From Haloglomus halophilum (GTDB taxonomy: Archaea > Halobacteriota > Halobacteria > Halobacteriales > Haloarculaceae), in contig NZ_CP101166.1 of NCBI RefSeq assembly GCF_024298885.1, positions 3,595,149 to 3,659,148 on the forward strand: 64,000 nucleotides of DNA, given 5' to 3'. This document shows, piece by piece, positions 1 through 8,298 of the stretch. Within the stretch, counting starts at the first letter, position 1; each line of letters starts with the position of its first letter. Position numbers and translations under genes: made by a program. The notes under the pieces are model-generated. The model worked only from the letters and a program-made list of their open reading frames with translations. It did not search any database and had not been told where the DNA came from.

Positions 1-844
1 TGCGGAGCCGGCGCTCGACGATGGCCGTCGCGGCCCCGATCAACTGGTCGACGTACGCCTCGATCTGCCGCTCCTGGCGGCTCCCCAGCTCCACGTACGG
101 GTCCGCGCCGAGCCCGTCCTGGAGCCAGCCGGGGAGATGGAGTTCGTCGGGGAGTCGGCGGCCGACGTAGCTGGCCACGAGCCGCGTCTGCCGCTGCTTG
201 AACAGGTCCCGGAGGCCGTCGACCGACTCGATGATGTCCGTCTCCTGGGCGCGGATGTCCGGCCCGAACAGGCTCACGCCGAGGAGTCGGAGGGTGAGCC
301 GCTGCATCGCCGGGAGCAGTCGGATGCCGTCGTGGTCGGGGGCCATGACCTGGACGGCGTCGGGAACCGTCTCCGGCGCGGCCGCCGTCGCCCCGCCGTC
401 ATCTCCCTCGAACTCGGCCAGCGTGGCGAGCGTCGTCTCCACCATCTCCGGCGCCTTCGGGATGACGGCGTTCTCGTTGAACTCCGGCCCCACCAGCCGC
501 ATCCGTCGGGTCCAGGAGCCCTCCTCGCTGTCCTCGTGGAGGCTGACGATGCTGTTGCGGATGACCCGACTGAAGTCCCGCGAGCCGGGGACGTCCAGTC
601 CCCCGAACTCCGAGGGGTTCGACTGGAGGATGTACTGGAGGTCGTCCGGGTGCGAGATCAGATACACCTCCTTGTCGAGTGATGGGTGGATCGGCGGGAT
701 GCGGACGGTGTGTCCGTACTGCTCCCGGAGGTACAGCCCGACGGTCAGCGGGTCGTCGCTGATAAGCCGGGGGACCAGCTCCACGGCCCGGGCCAGCGAG
801 GGGCCGCCCGGAAGCTCCGACGGGTCGATATCCCTGATGCCCAT
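1..844 (-). CDS. Cytochrome P450, N-terminal part (cut by left window edge)
   Basis: About 281 N-terminal residues are visible; the C-terminal half with the ExxR and heme-ligating Cys motifs lies outside the window. The visible part has the P450 hallmarks: the proline-rich entry segment (PGGPSLARAVELVPRL), the YGHTVRIPP beta-1 region, the YLISHPDDLQYILQSNP strand-helix, and a WTRRMRLVGPEFNENAV C-helix segment where the family carries W-R contacts to heme propionate. P450s are heme monooxygenases; the substrate cannot be read from this part. The start ATG at 844-842 is embedded in an inverted repeat that may be an operator. The family call is an inference from motif pattern without the heme loop in view. 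Confidence 0.8.
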   Translation of the reverse strand, partial: MGIRDIDPSELPGGPSLARAVELVPRLISDDPLTVGLYLREQYGHTVRIPPIHPSLDKEVYLISHPDDLQYILQSNPSEFGGLDVPGSRDFSRVIRNSIVSLHEDSEEGSWTRRMRLVGPEFNENAVIPKAPEMVETTLATLAEFEGDDGGATAAAPETVPDAVQVMAPDHDGIRLLPAMQRLTLRLLGVSLFGPDIRAQETDIIESVDGLRDLFKQRQTRLVASYVGRRLPDELHLPGWLQDGLGADPYVELGSRQERQIEAYVDQLIGAATAIVERRLR

Positions 845-874
845 TACCTGTCGCAATTGTTACCGCAAGGTAAT
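843..874. promoter_or_regulatory. Inverted repeat overlapping the P450 start codon
   Basis: ATTACCT (843-849) is matched by AGGTAAT (868-874), and a tighter TTACC-GCAA-GGTAA inverted repeat lies at 860-873. It covers the initiation region of the minus-strand P450 gene, where a bound repressor would block transcription or translation. It is a candidate operator only; no adjacent regulator gene is in view. Confidence 0.4.
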
Positions 875-1017
875 GAGTGTCGTGGCCATTGTGGACGCGG
901 CACACGAACGTTGGGTGGAGGTGCCTGGTTCGAGCGAGCGCCATCGGTGAACGGTAGCTGTCGGAAAACGAAGGAGAACGGCGGCCGGTCAGGGTCGGTC
1001 CGCCGGCAGCGGCCGTA

Positions 1018-2370
1018 TCAGCGGCCGCGTGCGAGTCCGTTGCCCTTTCCGGTCGCCTTGCCGCGCCCGTGAGCGTGGCCCTGACCGCGTCCGCCGGAGT
1101 CACCGGTCACCGTGCTGGTCGCGCTGTCGTCGGATGGGCGCCCACCACCGCGACCCCGGGAGGGGAAGCTCTCGGCGAAGGCCTGTGCGTCCGCCTCGGT
1201 GCAGAAGAACGCGACGAAGCTGATCGCGTAGGGGTCGACGTAGCCGACCGTCACGCTGCCATCGTCGTCGGCAGTCACCTGTGTGACCGCGAACTCCTGG
1301 CCCGCCTTCACGACCGCCCAGGCGTCACAGAGACCACCCAGGTCGAACGTCGCGGACATGGGGTCGTACATCGACCCGTCCTTGTCCACGTCGCTGACGT
1401 AGCTGATGCCGCCGTCGTAGTCGCCATCGAGGACGAAGCCGTCGAAGGTCACGGTGCCCTCGTCGTCGTACTCGACCACGTACTCGTACCTGACCGACTC
1501 GTCGAGCGCGCACGGGGCGCACTCGGGCTCGCAGACCTCGCTGATGAGAGTCTCGAGTTCCGTGCCCAGGTTGGCCGGGTCCTCGACGGCGACGTAGTCA
1601 TCGGGGGTGCTAGCGATACTGTTCATGAGGTAGTCGTCGTCGACGCTGGTGCCGACGCCGACCGTGATGATGCGGCGCCCGCCGTTCTTGATGGTGGTCG
1701 CGAGTGTTGCAGTCTCGTCTTTCTCTGTCTGCTGAATCGTTCCGTCCTCAGATGCCGTCCCGCCGGTGAACGGGAAGGTTCCGTACGGGAACGACGTGTC
1801 GTCCGCAGGGGGTGCCGCACCGTCGCCCACGACGCCGTTCTGGTAGTTGGGGCTCCCATCCGTGATGAGGAGGATGATCTCTTTGCCGGCGCGGCCCTCA
1901 TTCGCGAGGATGGCATTGGAGAAAGCCAGCGCACCGGGCATGTGGGTCGCATTCTCGTTCGATGTCATCGCCGGAGGGATGCCGGCCTTGAACGCAGCGA
2001 CGTTCGTCGCGGTGGCGAAGTCGAGCAAGTTGTTCGCGCTGTACTCGAACGCGTCGGGTGCGTCACCGAAGGTCACCAGCCCGAGTTGAACGTCATCCGG
2101 GACGACGCCGAGGAAGCTGTCGACGCCACTCTCGATATCCGGCCAGGAGCCGGTATTGTAGATGGAGCCGGAGTAGTCGAGCGCCACGACGATGTCGACA
2201 TCACCACCGCAGGTCTGGATGACGGTTGGCTCTGCCGCGCGTACGGTGGGGAACAGCGTGGTCCCGACGCCACCGACCGCCGCTGCACCGCCGAGGATGG
2301 CGGCCGTTCGCATCACGTCACGACGTGAGAGGGGATACAGCTGGGTCGTCTCCGTGTTGGTTGTAGTCAT
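1018..2370 (-). CDS. Tat-exported von Willebrand factor A domain protein
   Basis: 450 aa. Start ATG at 2370 is chosen because GGAGGAG lies 8 nt upstream; a GTG at 2379 would fall inside that ribosome site. The N-terminus carries a twin-arginine signal (SRRDVM, hydrophobic stretch, VRA-AE cleavage region), so the protein is probably exported folded. Next comes a vWA domain with a MIDAS motif (DYSGS, about residue 67) and LLITDGSPN. A Cys cluster (CEPECAPC) follows, then a beta-rich segment. The tail is rich in Gly, Arg, Lys and His, which is unusual for a haloarchaeal protein and may bind acidic surfaces. vWA domains usually mediate metal-dependent adhesion; the partner is unknown. Confidence 0.8.
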   Translation of the reverse strand: MTTTNTETTQLYPLSRRDVMRTAAILGGAAAVGGVGTTLFPTVRAAEPTVIQTCGGDVDIVVALDYSGSIYNTGSWPDIESGVDSFLGVVPDDVQLGLVTFGDAPDAFEYSANNLLDFATATNVAAFKAGIPPAMTSNENATHMPGALAFSNAILANEGRAGKEIILLITDGSPNYQNGVVGDGAAPPADDTSFPYGTFPFTGGTASEDGTIQQTEKDETATLATTIKNGGRRIITVGVGTSVDDDYLMNSIASTPDDYVAVEDPANLGTELETLISEVCEPECAPCALDESVRYEYVVEYDDEGTVTFDGFVLDGDYDGGISYVSDVDKDGSMYDPMSATFDLGGLCDAWAVVKAGQEFAVTQVTADDDGSVTVGYVDPYAISFVAFFCTEADAQAFAESFPSRGRGGGRPSDDSATSTVTGDSGGRGQGHAHGRGKATGKGNGLARGR

Positions 2371-2468
2371 TGATGTCACTCCTCCGGTCCGGTGGGCGCC
2401 TGGCCAGGATGGCCGAGGAACGATGTGCCTCCTCGCTCGGAAGTGTACCGCAGTATCGGTGGCTTGAG

Positions 2469-2515
2469 GTATTAAGCACGTACTACCGTCGTGTCCCCGT
2501 GAACGGTTCTAGAAC
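2469..2515 (-). promoter_or_regulatory. Promoter of the vWA gene with upstream palindrome
   Basis: Read on the minus strand, CTTAATAC (2476-2469) is a plausible TATA box, about 100 nt before the start at 2370, implying a leader of roughly 70 nt. The perfect palindrome GTTCTAGAAC at 2506-2515 lies about 30 bp upstream of it and may be a regulator site. Confidence 0.4.
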
Positions 2516-2662
2516 GCTTCTGTAAGCGGTATGGAGTCCATACTGCCACCGTGTGGGGACAGACCGAGCACGGAACGGCCGACGTTGCCGGATGCTACTG
2601 TCACACTCGCACGGGTCGAACAGGGGTTCGATTCGCTGCGCGCGCGGCCCGAGACCGTCCTC

Positions 2663-3862
2663 TCAGTTCGTCGTCACGACCTCCAGCACCGCCCGGTGGT
2701 CGAGGTCCGTGTCGCCGCCGACCTGCATGTCCGAGCGGCAGTCGATGCCGTGGAGGAAGCCCTCGCCGATATCGGAGTGGAGGTGGTAGGCGAACTCCTC
2801 GGCGGTGGCGTCCCCGGGCATGAGGAAGCAGTCGCGGAAGGGTCCCTTCGACCAGTCACCGCTCGCGGAGCCCGGGAAGACGGCCTTCAGGTCCAGCTCG
2901 TCGAACAGCGCCCGTTCGAGCGCGGTCTGGACACCGGTGCCGCCGTACTCGGTGACGAACTCGCGGATGGCCTCCAGCCCGGCGCGCTGACCGTCGGAGA
3001 CGTCCCCGACGACCTCGAAGTCCGCGTCGCCCGGGCGGTAGTCGACGGCACCGGCCTCGTCGGCCTTCTTGAGTGACTTCTCCGCGTGGGCGCTCGTGGG
3101 GACGATGGTGAGGTGGTCGTAGTCGGGGTCGTCGGTGATGGCCTCGTAGTTGTCCCGCGCCTCGGGGGTGTCCATCTTGTTCGCCGCGATGACCATCGGC
3201 TTCGTCCGCTTGCGGGTCTCGCGGGCGACCGCCTCGCGCTCGGACTCGTCCCACTCGGTCGGGTCGAGAGCGAGGTCCAGCGACCGGACGACGCGCTTGA
3301 CACCGTCGTCGGTGGTGCCGAACGCGCTCAGTTGCTCGGCGAGGATGCGGGCGGGCTTCACCTCGTCGTCCGGCGTGGGTCGGTCGTAGGCGCTCTCGAC
3401 CTTCTCGATCCCCTTCTCGAGGACGCCGAGATACCACATGTCGAGTTCCCGTTCGAGGAAGTCGATGTCGTCGCGGGGGTCGTGGCCCTCCGTCGGCTCG
3501 CCCTCGGCGTCCGTGGTCCCCGAGAAGTCGACGACGTGGACCAGTACGTCCGTCTCGTTGAGGTCGGTCAGGAACTGGTTGCCCATCCCCTTCCCCTCGT
3601 GGGCGTCGGGCACGAGCCCGGCCACGTCGACCAGTTTGACGGGGACGTAGCGCCGCCCCTCGCGGCAGACGCCCACGCTGGGCTCGCAGTCCTCGTCGAA
3701 CTCCGGGGCCGCACAGTCCACACCGACGTACGCCTCGCCGAGGCTCGGGTCGATGGTCGTGAACGGGTAGGCACCCTCCGGCACGTCGTTCATCGTCGCC
3801 GCGTTGAAGAACGTCGACTTGCCCACCGAGGGCTTGCCGACCAGACCGATGCGATAGCTCAT
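2663..3862 (-). CDS. ychF: YchF/OBG-type GTPase
   Basis: 399 aa, the usual length for the family. The start at 3862 (MSYRIGLVGKPSVGKST) puts the P-loop at residues 9-16 as in other YchF proteins; a longer open frame upstream is not needed. DVAGLVPDAHEGKGMGNQF (about 77-95) is the G3/switch II region, NKMD (about 228-231) is the G4 motif, and the C-terminal 85 residues form a TGS domain (YHLHSDIGEGFLHGID). Bacterial YchF has an NxxE G4 that favours ATP; this NKxD form predicts GTP preference. YchF is a cytoplasmic ribosome-associated regulatory NTPase. It is divergently placed from the zinc-ribbon gene at 3986. Confidence 0.95.
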   Translation of the reverse strand: MSYRIGLVGKPSVGKSTFFNAATMNDVPEGAYPFTTIDPSLGEAYVGVDCAAPEFDEDCEPSVGVCREGRRYVPVKLVDVAGLVPDAHEGKGMGNQFLTDLNETDVLVHVVDFSGTTDAEGEPTEGHDPRDDIDFLERELDMWYLGVLEKGIEKVESAYDRPTPDDEVKPARILAEQLSAFGTTDDGVKRVVRSLDLALDPTEWDESEREAVARETRKRTKPMVIAANKMDTPEARDNYEAITDDPDYDHLTIVPTSAHAEKSLKKADEAGAVDYRPGDADFEVVGDVSDGQRAGLEAIREFVTEYGGTGVQTALERALFDELDLKAVFPGSASGDWSKGPFRDCFLMPGDATAEEFAYHLHSDIGEGFLHGIDCRSDMQVGGDTDLDHRAVLEVVTTN

Positions 3863-3952
3863 TACCGGATGGCAGCCGTCGGTCCGGATAGCGGTTTCCA
3901 CTCGCCGGCTCCGTGGGTTGTCACGGCGTGACGCGGCCGTGAACGGTCGTCC

Positions 3953-3962
3953 GGTTATATAT
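3953..3962 (+). promoter_or_regulatory. TATA box of the zinc-ribbon gene
   Basis: GGTTATATAT lies about 27 nt before the ATG at 3986, the spacing of a leaderless haloarchaeal transcript. Confidence 0.6.
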
Positions 3963-3985
3963 GCGTGTACTGCTAGCACGCGCCT

Positions 3986-4453
3986 ATGAGTGCCGCGAGA
4001 GAACCCTGTCCGAACTGCCAGCTCCCGTACTACACGGACCGGAACAGCGACTGTCCGTACTGTGGCGCGCTGGCTGGTGACGACGAGTCAGCGGCCGGGG
4101 CGTCGGCGTCGGCGGATTCGTCCCCGACAGTAGACACGCCCCCGGCCGGGTCGGTCGCCGGCCCGACCCCACCCTCGCGACCACGGACCGTCTGCTCGAA
4201 CTGTGGCCTGGCACATTACGCCGATGACGATAACGGCTGCCCGTACTGCACGATGGCCGGTCGCGCTCCCGACACGGCGGCGCCGGAAGCGGAGGCAGAG
4301 GGAGTGGACACGAACACGGAGGCCGAAGCCGAGGGGTCGGCCGCGCAGACGGCGGAACCGGCGGCCACGACGGCGACCCCCGAGGGGACGGACACGGCGG
4401 ACGACCAGTCGTCCGGAGGACTCCTGTCCCGGCTCCGCAACCTGTTCAGCTAG
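3986..4453 (+). CDS. Protein with two zinc-ribbon-like Cys modules
   Basis: 155 aa, no assigned function. Two homologous modules, CPNC-x11-CPYC (residues 8-26) and CSNC-x11-CPYC (about 71-89), each carry four Cys in a zinc-ribbon arrangement with an intervening LPYY or LAHY patch. They are separated and followed by low-complexity Ala/Thr/Glu/Pro linkers. The last 14 residues (GGLLSRLRNLFS) form a short amphipathic helix, which may anchor to membrane or partner. The internal duplication suggests a binding or scaffolding role. A good leaderless promoter supports expression. Confidence 0.75.
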   Translation: MSAAREPCPNCQLPYYTDRNSDCPYCGALAGDDESAAGASASADSSPTVDTPPAGSVAGPTPPSRPRTVCSNCGLAHYADDDNGCPYCTMAGRAPDTAAPEAEAEGVDTNTEAEAEGSAAQTAEPAATTATPEGTDTADDQSSGGLLSRLRNLFS

Positions 4454-4498
4454 CGACCCGGCGAGCGGTCCGTGGCAGGGGGCCGACGCTGATGGGGG

Positions 4499-5347
4499 TC
4501 AGGCGAGTACCACGTCCAGCGTCAGCATCACGGCGAGCCCGACCATCAGTCCCATCGTCGCGACGTGTTCGTTCCCCCGGGCGTGGGTCCGCGGGACGAT
4601 CTCGTGGCTGATGACGAACAGCATCCCACCCGCGGCAAAGCCCATCGCGTACGGGAGCAGCGGCGCCGCGACCGTCACCGCCACCGCACCGAAGACCGCG
4701 AGGGGAATCTCGACGATGCCCGCCCGGACGCCCGCGACGAGCGCGTAGAACGACGACCCGAGACCGGCGTCGCGGGCGGAGATGGAGACGGCGAGCCCTT
4801 CCGGGATGTTCTGGATACCGATGGCGAGCATGAGCGCCAGCCCGTCGCCGACGTTCCCCGAGCCGAAGCCGACGCCGACCGCGAGTCCCTCGGGCATGTT
4901 GTGGAGCGTGATGGCGAGGACGAACAGGACGACGGCGCTCACGCGGGCGTCGTCCAGGTCGGCCTCGCGGCCGGCGCGGCCCGTGATGACGCTCCCGACC
5001 TGCGGGGCGATGTCGTCGGCCCGGTCGAGCAGCGCGACCCCGAGCGCGAACCCGACGAGGACGGGCACGACGCCGTCGAGCGTGACGCCGCCGACGGTCG
5101 CCTGGTAGGCGGGCTGGCCGGCGAACTCGATGCCGGGCAGGAGGAGGCTGGTGAACGAGGCCGAGAGCATCACGCCCGCTGCAAAACCCATCAGCGCATC
5201 CAGCGTCCGCTCCGAGGGGTCGCGGACGACGAGGATGGCCGCCGCACCGAGGGTGTTGAGCAGCGCGATGACGATACCGCCGACGAGCCCCTGGACCAGC
5301 GGGTCGGTTCCGACCAGCGAGACGAACGTCTCCGTCGGCGTGGCCAT
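4499..5347 (-). CDS. ZIP family metal transporter
   Basis: 282 aa from ATG 5347. About eight hydrophobic segments are visible. The signature metal-binding helices are HNMPEG (about 149-154) and IQNIPEG (about 178-184), the standard TM4/TM5 pair of the ZIP (GufA-type) family, which moves Zn2+ or related divalent metals into the cytoplasm. A charged loop follows TM3. The reading frame extends seven codons upstream, but ATG 5347 (MATPTETF) fits the family better. It is a single-gene unit, convergent with the zinc-ribbon gene. Confidence 0.9.
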   Translation of the reverse strand: MATPTETFVSLVGTDPLVQGLVGGIVIALLNTLGAAAILVVRDPSERTLDALMGFAAGVMLSASFTSLLLPGIEFAGQPAYQATVGGVTLDGVVPVLVGFALGVALLDRADDIAPQVGSVITGRAGREADLDDARVSAVVLFVLAITLHNMPEGLAVGVGFGSGNVGDGLALMLAIGIQNIPEGLAVSISARDAGLGSSFYALVAGVRAGIVEIPLAVFGAVAVTVAAPLLPYAMGFAAGGMLFVISHEIVPRTHARGNEHVATMGLMVGLAVMLTLDVVLA

Positions 5348-5415
5348 GCGCCGGCCGTCGCTCGGCACCGTACTGAACGTGTCGGTGGGCCGGCCCCGAG
5401 GGACCGCGGCGGGCC

Positions 5416-6546
5416 CTACTCCTCGCGCAGCAGCGCGTCCGCGCCGTGCCGGTCGATGAGCGCTTCGAGGTACTCCCGGCTCTCGTCGACCCGTGGCGTC
5501 GGTTCGGCGTACGCGTCTCGGAACAGGTCCATCGGGTCGCCGGCGCCCTCCTCGGCCGCGTCGATGGCGTCGGCGACCGTCTCCGCCACCTCCGACTCGA
5601 TGGCATCGTCACGCTCGTCGTCGAGCCGGCCCGTCCGCCGGAGGTAGGCCGCCATCCGGTCGATGGGGTCCTTCTCGCGCCACTGCTCGACCTCGCCCTC
5701 GTCGCGGTACGCGTCCGGGTCGTCGGCGGTCGTGTGCGCGCCGTAGCGGTAGCAGATGGTCTCGACCAGCGTCGGGCGCGGGCGCCACTCCTCGCGCCCC
5801 GGCCCCCGGGCGGCGGTCGCGGCGGCCTCGGTCACGGCGTACACCGCGAGCGGGTCCATCCCGTCCACGCGGACGCCGTCGATGCCGTAGGCGCTGGCCT
5901 TCCCGGCGTAGGTCTCGCTGGCCGTCTGCTCGCTCGCCGGCGTGGAGATGGCCCAGCCGTTGTTGTGACAGAAGAAGAGCGCGGGCGCGTCGAACACGCC
6001 GGCGAAGTTGACGCCCTCGTGGAAGTCCCCCTCCGAGGTCGCGCCGTCGCCGAAGTGGCAGGCGACGACCTCGTCGCTGCCCGAGAGCTGGGCGGCCCAC
6101 GCGTAGCCCGTCGCGTGCGGGATGTGCCCCGCGATGGAGATGTTCAGCGGGAAGACGTTCACGTCCGCGAGCGCGGCGTTGCCGGACTCGTGGCCCATCC
6201 AGTAGCGGACGTAGCCGGGGGTGAACCCGCGCGAGGCGACGGCGCCGTGCTCGCGGTACTGGTAGGAGATGGTGTCCGAATCCCGGAGCGCGTGCGTGGA
6301 GCCGACCTGCGTGGCCTCCTGGCCCGCCGCGGGGGCGAACGTCCCGACGCGGCCCTGGCGCTGGAGGCTCACCATCCGCTCGTCGAAGTGCCGGACCAGC
6401 CGCATGTCGCGGTAGAGCCCGAGCAGTTCGTCGTCGCCCATGGCGGGCAACAGCTCGGGCGCGACGACCTCGCCGTCCTCATCGAGCACCTGCACGGTGT
6501 CGGTCACGTCGCGGTCCAGCAGCGCGTCGACGCGGTCGCGGTCCAT
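5416..6546 (-). CDS. Thiamine-diphosphate-dependent 2-oxoacid dehydrogenase E1 component, alpha subunit
   Basis: 376 aa, full family length. The TPP-binding motif GDGATSEGDFHEGVNFA starts near residue 165 and ends in CHNNGWAISTP; the substrate-loop region YRYGAHTTADDP is also present. E1 alpha/beta enzymes decarboxylate pyruvate or branched-chain 2-oxoacids and pass the acyl group to lipoyl-E2. No E1 beta, E2 or E3 gene is adjacent, so the substrate and partner are open. It starts 3 bp after the stop of the UspA gene (6550-7029), so the two are likely co-transcribed. Length and motifs are intact. Confidence 0.9.
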   Translation of the reverse strand: MDRDRVDALLDRDVTDTVQVLDEDGEVVAPELLPAMGDDELLGLYRDMRLVRHFDERMVSLQRQGRVGTFAPAAGQEATQVGSTHALRDSDTISYQYREHGAVASRGFTPGYVRYWMGHESGNAALADVNVFPLNISIAGHIPHATGYAWAAQLSGSDEVVACHFGDGATSEGDFHEGVNFAGVFDAPALFFCHNNGWAISTPASEQTASETYAGKASAYGIDGVRVDGMDPLAVYAVTEAAATAARGPGREEWRPRPTLVETICYRYGAHTTADDPDAYRDEGEVEQWREKDPIDRMAAYLRRTGRLDDERDDAIESEVAETVADAIDAAEEGAGDPMDLFRDAYAEPTPRVDESREYLEALIDRHGADALLREE

Positions 6547-6549
6547 CGG

Positions 6550-7029
6550 TCAGGCCTCCCCCCGCGAGGGGTCGTTCTCCCGCGGATGCCGGACGATGTG
6601 GACGTCGTAGCGTGGGTCCCCGGAGACGGAGGAGCCGACGCTGGTCAGCGGCCGCGAGACGCGGCCGGCGTTCTCGGAGCCGATGAAGAGGACGCTGACG
6701 TCCTCCTCGGCGGCCACCTCGCGGATCCGGCGCGTGATATCGGTCGTGACGTTCGCGAGCAGGTTCGACTCGTCGGACTCGAGCCGCTCCACGCGGAAGC
6801 GCGCGTCCGGAGCGATCTCGCGCGCCCGTGCCCGGAGGTCCGCTGCCACCGCCTCCGGGTCGTACGGTTCGTCCGCCCCGACCCAGCCGCGGGTACGGGC
6901 GAACTCCTCGTCGTCCGGGAGCACCGACAGCACGACGACCTCCTCGTCGGCGAACAGCGAGAACTCCTCCGCCCGGGCCAGGGCTGCCGTCGCGAGCGAC
7001 GACCCGTCGTACGGGACTAGCAGAACCAT
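6550..7029 (-). CDS. Universal stress protein A family
   Basis: 159 aa starting at ATG 7029 (MVLLVPYDGSSLATAAL). The fold is recognisable from the first strand VLLVPYDGS and the terminal GSENAGRVSRPLTSVGSSVSGD, a variant of the G-x2-G-x9-G-[ST] ATP-binding loop, followed by a DVHIVRHP strand. UspA proteins are small cytoplasmic nucleotide-binding stress proteins. It is immediately upstream of, and probably in an operon with, the E1 alpha gene. Confidence 0.9.
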   Translation of the reverse strand: MVLLVPYDGSSLATAALARAEEFSLFADEEVVVLSVLPDDEEFARTRGWVGADEPYDPEAVAADLRARAREIAPDARFRVERLESDESNLLANVTTDITRRIREVAAEEDVSVLFIGSENAGRVSRPLTSVGSSVSGDPRYDVHIVRHPRENDPSRGEA

Positions 7030-7135
7030 ATGACTGTCAACTCCCGGAGCCAGTATAACTCCTTGTCCGAGAGCGGAACTCCAGCCCGGCGGTCGAGCCC
7101 GAACTGTTAGGGGAACACGGCCGGAACGACCGACC

Positions 7136-7705
7136 GTGCCCCACGACATCGACCGGGCCACCGGCAGGCGTTCGCCGTCACCAGCGAATCCGTTCCGATT
7201 CAACCTCAGGCGGGTCGTCGGCGGGGCCCGGCTCCTGCTGACGGAGGCCTCGCCGTGGCGACTCGCCTTCCAGCGCCGCATCGGCGACCTGAAGGCCGAC
7301 CTCGTGGCAGAGGTGGCTGACTGGCCGGCCGTCGAGACGGCCCCACATCGGTACGGCGGCACGGAGTTCCTCGTCGGGGGCCGGGAGATCGGCCACGTCC
7401 ACGACTGGGGACTGACCGACATCCCCTTCGTCCGGCCCGTGGGGGAGGCAGTCGTCACGTCCGGCATCGCGGCTCGCCACCACGTGCTTCCCGACTCGGG
7501 CTGGGCGACGACGTTCCTCGAGATGCCCGCGGACCGTGACCGTATCCGCGACCTGCTCCGGCTCTCGTGGTGCTGGCACGTCGCGCACTTCGATGCGGGT
7601 GCGGACAGCCTCGACCCCGACGCCGCAGAACGGGCGGCTCGGGCGCTCGCACTGCCCGAGGCCGTCATCGAGACCTTCCTCTCGACGCTCCGGTCGCGGG
7701 CCTGA
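7136..7705 (+). CDS. DUF5519 (luciferase-domain-like) protein
   Basis: 189 aa from GTG 7136. The central part, PHRYGGTEFLVGGREIGHVHDW followed by LTDIPFVRPVGEAVV and HHVLPDSGWATTFLEM, has the layout of the DUF5519/luciferase-domain family, a small alpha/beta fold of unknown biochemical role despite the name. No signal peptide or membrane segment is present. It is a single gene, divergent from the UspA-E1 pair; CCCGAACTGTTAGGGG at about 7098 is its promoter region. The family call rests on motif recall. Confidence 0.65.
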   Translation: MPHDIDRATGRRSPSPANPFRFNLRRVVGGARLLLTEASPWRLAFQRRIGDLKADLVAEVADWPAVETAPHRYGGTEFLVGGREIGHVHDWGLTDIPFVRPVGEAVVTSGIAARHHVLPDSGWATTFLEMPADRDRIRDLLRLSWCWHVAHFDAGADSLDPDAAERAARALALPEAVIETFLSTLRSRA

Positions 7706-7754
7706 CAGGAGGGGCAGCGTCCCGTGCGCGCCGCCTGTCCCGCGCGGCGCTGGC

Positions 7755-8026
7755 TTAACCCTCCCAGTGTTCCATCGCGAACGCGACGGCCATGTGGCCC
7801 AGCACGGCCGGGTGAACGTCGTGGGTATCAGCGATGCCGAGGATGATCATCCCGAGCAGGTCGTCCAGCCACAGGATGTTCTCCGAGCCCTCGTTCCGGC
7901 CGATGGACGCGTTGAGGTCTCCCCCTCGCCCACGGCGAAGATGAACCCGTCCAGCTCGTCCGCCCGCGCCAGGTACTCCTCCACTGTGCCGACCGTACTC
8001 CCGTACTCACTGACGTGTGTTGCCAT
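7755..8026 (-). pseudogene. Small haloarchaeal protein gene interrupted by a one-base frameshift
   Basis: From ATG 8026 the frame reads MATHVSEYGSTVGTVEEY and on to FIFAVGEG, then leaves frame at a run of five Cs (7921-7925; five Gs on the coding strand). Adding one base restores an uninterrupted frame reading DLNASIGRNEGSENILWL, then LLGMIILGIADTHDVHPAVL, ending EHWEG-stop at 7755. The repaired product would be 90 aa. Both halves look like real haloarchaeal coding sequence (GC3-rich, acidic), so this is either a recent mutation in a homopolymer or a sequencing error. Function is unknown. It has a strong AT-rich promoter upstream. Confidence 0.7.
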
Positions 8027-8043
8027 GAACCATACACGGCGGA

Positions 8044-8133
8044 CCAGATATATTGATAATAGTATAAATTTAACAGATATCCTGTCAATTTACTATATAC
8101 TATCTGGATATCTGGAGAGGGTGATGGATATCC
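8044..8133. promoter_or_regulatory. AT-rich promoter with an array of GATATC sites
   Basis: The stretch is far more AT-rich than its surroundings and contains TATA-like sequence for the minus-strand gene at 8026. Four GATAT(C) elements start at 8047, 8076, 8107 and 8127. The third lies in the palindrome CTGGATATCTGG (8104-8115) and the fourth in GGATATCC. Spacings of 29, 31 and 20 bp put them near the same helical face, as in cooperative operators. Confidence 0.5.
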
Positions 8134-8298
8134 TTCGGGCTATCACCGTCCACACGGCGGCTCACGGAGTTCGGCTCAGTCCCCGGGGGATCCACCGGGC
8201 AGACTCAAGTGCCCCGGCGACGACCTGTGGGTACCGGACGGAATCGTTTCCCGGAACCGGCGGCGCCGCGCTCGGCGACGGCCTCCACCCGATACCCC

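Noticed and set aside
2600-2650. A TTCGATTC sequence resembling a tRNA T-loop
   Set aside because: No matching T-stem and no acceptor or anticodon stem around it.
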